A stretch of 64,000 bases of DNA from contig NZ_PVTD01000002.1 of NCBI RefSeq assembly GCF_003003255.1, positions 775,021-839,020 on the forward strand, in the 5' to 3' direction. The number at the start of each line of letters is the position of its first letter. Within the stretch, counting starts at the first letter, position 1. This DNA is from Aliiruegeria haliotis (GTDB lineage Bacteria > Pseudomonadota > Alphaproteobacteria > Rhodobacterales > Rhodobacteraceae). This document shows, in pieces, positions 62,456-64,000 of this stretch. Made by a program: the position numbers and the translations under genes. The notes beneath the pieces were generated by a model. The model ran no database searches. It worked only from the letters and a program-made list of their open reading frames with translations, and was not told where the DNA came from.

Positions 62456-63918
62456 CTACTTGAGGAACGCTTCAACATCTTCACGCAGATAGAGCGGGCC
62501 ATAGTCCTCCCCGTTTGGCGCAAATCTCTCCAATGCCGCTAGCAGCCGTTTTCTTGAGGTCAGTCCGAACTCACCCTTCATCATCGGCGAAGTCACAAAG
62601 CGTTTTCGAAACTCTTCGATATCGCTCTCCGAGACATAAACCCGCTCGCGCCCCCTTTTCGGATGCAGTCTGCGTGTTGCGGGCGTGTGCCCGGAACCTG
62701 CAAGTTTTTCGAACCAGCCCTGAGTACGTATGCCAACCAGTCGACCAAAGGCTGCCGCCGTGATCAAGGGACCGCCCTCAGCCTTTAATTTATCCGCTTT
62801 CACTCGGTCGACTTCGTCCTTCACCACACAAAACGCTGCATAGCCTTCAAAGTCCGGGCGCCGACCCAGTCGAAGGTTGCCTGACCGCAACCCTGCGATA
62901 ATCATACCAACACCCAAATCGGACCGATGTTTGGCGTCCTGAATGCTTTCCCAGCTTTCGTCAGCGGGCTCTATTGGAACTGCTATTTCTTGAAGTTCGG
63001 CGACCAGTGCCACACCGTCCGACGCCCGCCAAGGCGACTTGACCATGGGATTGTCGATCCGAGGCGTCAAAACCCCATCTTCAACCAACGAAGCCAGTTG
63101 ACCTTTCGTTGCCCCCATCGCTCGTTGCATTCCGATTGGTCCCACCAGCGTCGGGATCTCCGCCAACAGGTCGGCATAAGCCATGGCGTCAAAGGTTTTC
63201 CGTGCGATTGGCCGGTCGTCGTCAGCGTCAATCGCTCCAGCATCAACCAGGAACCTCTCAAGTAGCGAAGGCCCAATACCTGTCTCTTCCGAAGCGGAAC
63301 GAATCGAGTGCCGTTGCCTTTCAGCCTGCACAAACCCAAGAACAGTTTCTCCGGCAGCAACCGGCCAGTTGCGGACGATACAATCTCTCAGAATCTTACG
63401 AAACGGGGTGAAGTCATCCTTATGCAGATGCTCTTGGCTGAAATCTACGAACAAACGACCGAGAGCTTTCTTTGGCTTGGCATTGGCGGCGTCTGAAAGC
63501 ACAGCAAGCTTGTCTAACGCATCCTGGATCTCGTCCTCACCTTGGCTGGCGGCACCAAAGCCCAATGCTCGAGCGCGACGCAACTGCGCACTTTGGTCCA
63601 GATCGGAAACATCTTCCAAGCGTAGAAGCTCTGTTCCCAGGAGGGTGCAAAACGTCGTTGCCGAATAAAGGGTATAATCAGCGAGCCATGTATCGTCGGT
63701 TCCATCTCGCAGACGATTGCCGAGCCAACGATCATATGGTGAAGGATCAACTCGCGGCCTTTCACGCTTACCTTCTCTGATGTCATTCAATATGGCTGAG
63801 AAACGAGATGAAAGATCGTACCTTCCGACCAAGGGGGTCCTATGCCAAAGCGGGACCAAAGGGTGAGAATGCTTGAAGCAGAGATCGGTTTCTCGTAGCT
63901 GCCAGTGGAGTAGCCCCC
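62456..63918 (-). pseudogene. TniQ family transposition protein, 5' part cut off by an insertion sequence
   Basis: About 487 codons of open frame, ending at 62456. Patterns of the TniQ/TnsD family: WQLRETDLCFKHSHPLVPLW (the C..H zinc-type segment), then FCTLLGTELLR, ARALGFGAASQGEDEIQDAL, LGRLFVDF, FRKILRDCIVRNWPVAAGE, VLGFVQAERQRHSIRSASEE and TGIGPSLLERFLVDAGAI. These proteins choose target sites for Tn7/Tn5053-like transposons. The frame runs without a start codon or N-terminal domain into the IS3-type sequence at about 63919, so the gene is truncated; TTG at 63859 is the nearest conceivable start. No transposase genes are visible in the window. Family call by pattern memory. Confidence 0.75.
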
Positions 63919-64000
63919 TGAGAGTGGTCCACCAACTGGGATAGATTGTCCTGCAAATTGGAGGATCAGCGATGGCTGGGAAACGAGAGAAGCCCGAAGA
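63919..64000 (+). mobile_element. Left end of an IS3-family insertion sequence
   Basis: The TniQ frame breaks off near 63919, where TGAGAGTGGTCCACCAACTG begins, a plausible IS end. The leader then reads into GGAGGATCAGCG and an ATG. The first residues match IS3-type OrfA. The other end lies outside the window, so neither target duplication nor full inverted repeat can be checked. Confidence 0.7.
63972..64000 (+). CDS. IS3-family transposase OrfA, first 9 codons only
   Basis: ATG at 63972 follows GGAGG with 7-base spacing. The visible residues MAGKREKPE are those I recall from an IS3-family OrfA (helix-turn-helix subunit) common in Rhodobacteraceae. The rest is beyond the window edge. OrfA binds the IS ends and joins OrfB through a frameshift. 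Confidence 0.65.

Noticed and set aside
1..64000. CRISPR array, prophage, rRNA operon or toxin-antitoxin locus
   Set aside because: No regularly spaced repeats, phage structural genes, rRNA sequence or convincing small gene pair was seen on either strand.

Overview
The window is chromosomal DNA of a GC-rich alphaproteobacterium, almost certainly a member of the Rhodobacterales (Rhodobacteraceae/Roseobacter group). Support comes from families largely typical of that group (DUF6280, DUF1150 next to Hsp20, DUF1467, TIGR02186 next to TauE/SafE), the fused Sat/CysC enzyme, and gene pairs such as lrp-trxB and glnD-murJ. Names rest on motifs and remembered family resemblance; no database search was possible.

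Region by region. 1-2.9 kb: two phosphate transporters (pit, then a Na/Pi cotransporter running off the left edge) read leftward from a region holding a Pho-box-like dyad. 3-9 kb: three unrelated alpha/beta hydrolases, a HisC-like and a class V aminotransferase. 8.8-15 kb: a tyrosine-phosphatase-like gene coupled to an MsbA-type exporter, a TIGR04283-type glycosyltransferase, YgfZ, fructosamine kinase, EF-P and DUF6280. 15.6-16.5 kb: a decayed hydrolase pseudogene. 16.5-24.4 kb: gshB, yraN and rsmI opposite a lipoprotein gene (LpoA-like), glnD and murJ. 24.5-31 kb: a rhomboid-like protein without its catalytic residues, trpS, ilvE, Usp, NifU-like, tsaB and rimI. 31-35.8 kb: a complete BMP-type (nucleoside-like) ABC importer. 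36-41.7 kb: TauE/TIGR02186, lrp/trxB with a repeated-site intergenic region, and an unusual open frame joining a MarR-type domain to Sat/CysC behind a perfect palindrome. 42-50 kb: fatty acid desaturase, Hsp20/DUF1150 with a heat-shock-type promoter, purE/purK, histone-deacetylase-like, nitroreductase, EI24-like, methylmalonyl-CoA epimerase. 50-57 kb: orphan response regulator, the DUF1800/DUF1501 pair, aspS, SseB-like and UDG-like genes. 57.4-58.8 kb: an ArsR/ArsP-type arsenical module. 58.9-62.1 kb: KpsT-like and KpsE-like capsule export genes with kdsA.

The right end differs. Just after a tRNA-Gln gene lies a stretch with repeated GTGCGAA-type words, then a TniQ-family gene (Tn7/Tn5053-type transposition) whose 5' part is cut by the start of an IS3-family insertion sequence that runs off the window. 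This looks like the tRNA-proximal end of a Tn7-like or Tn5053-like element and is the most likely place for an undescribed system; its core genes would lie beyond base 64000.

Most other genes are housekeeping in compact operons with 1-8 bp overlaps. The points that stand out are the MarR-Sat-CysC open frame with its palindrome, the apparently inactive rhomboid, the spaced repeats between lrp and trxB, and the truncated TniQ locus.
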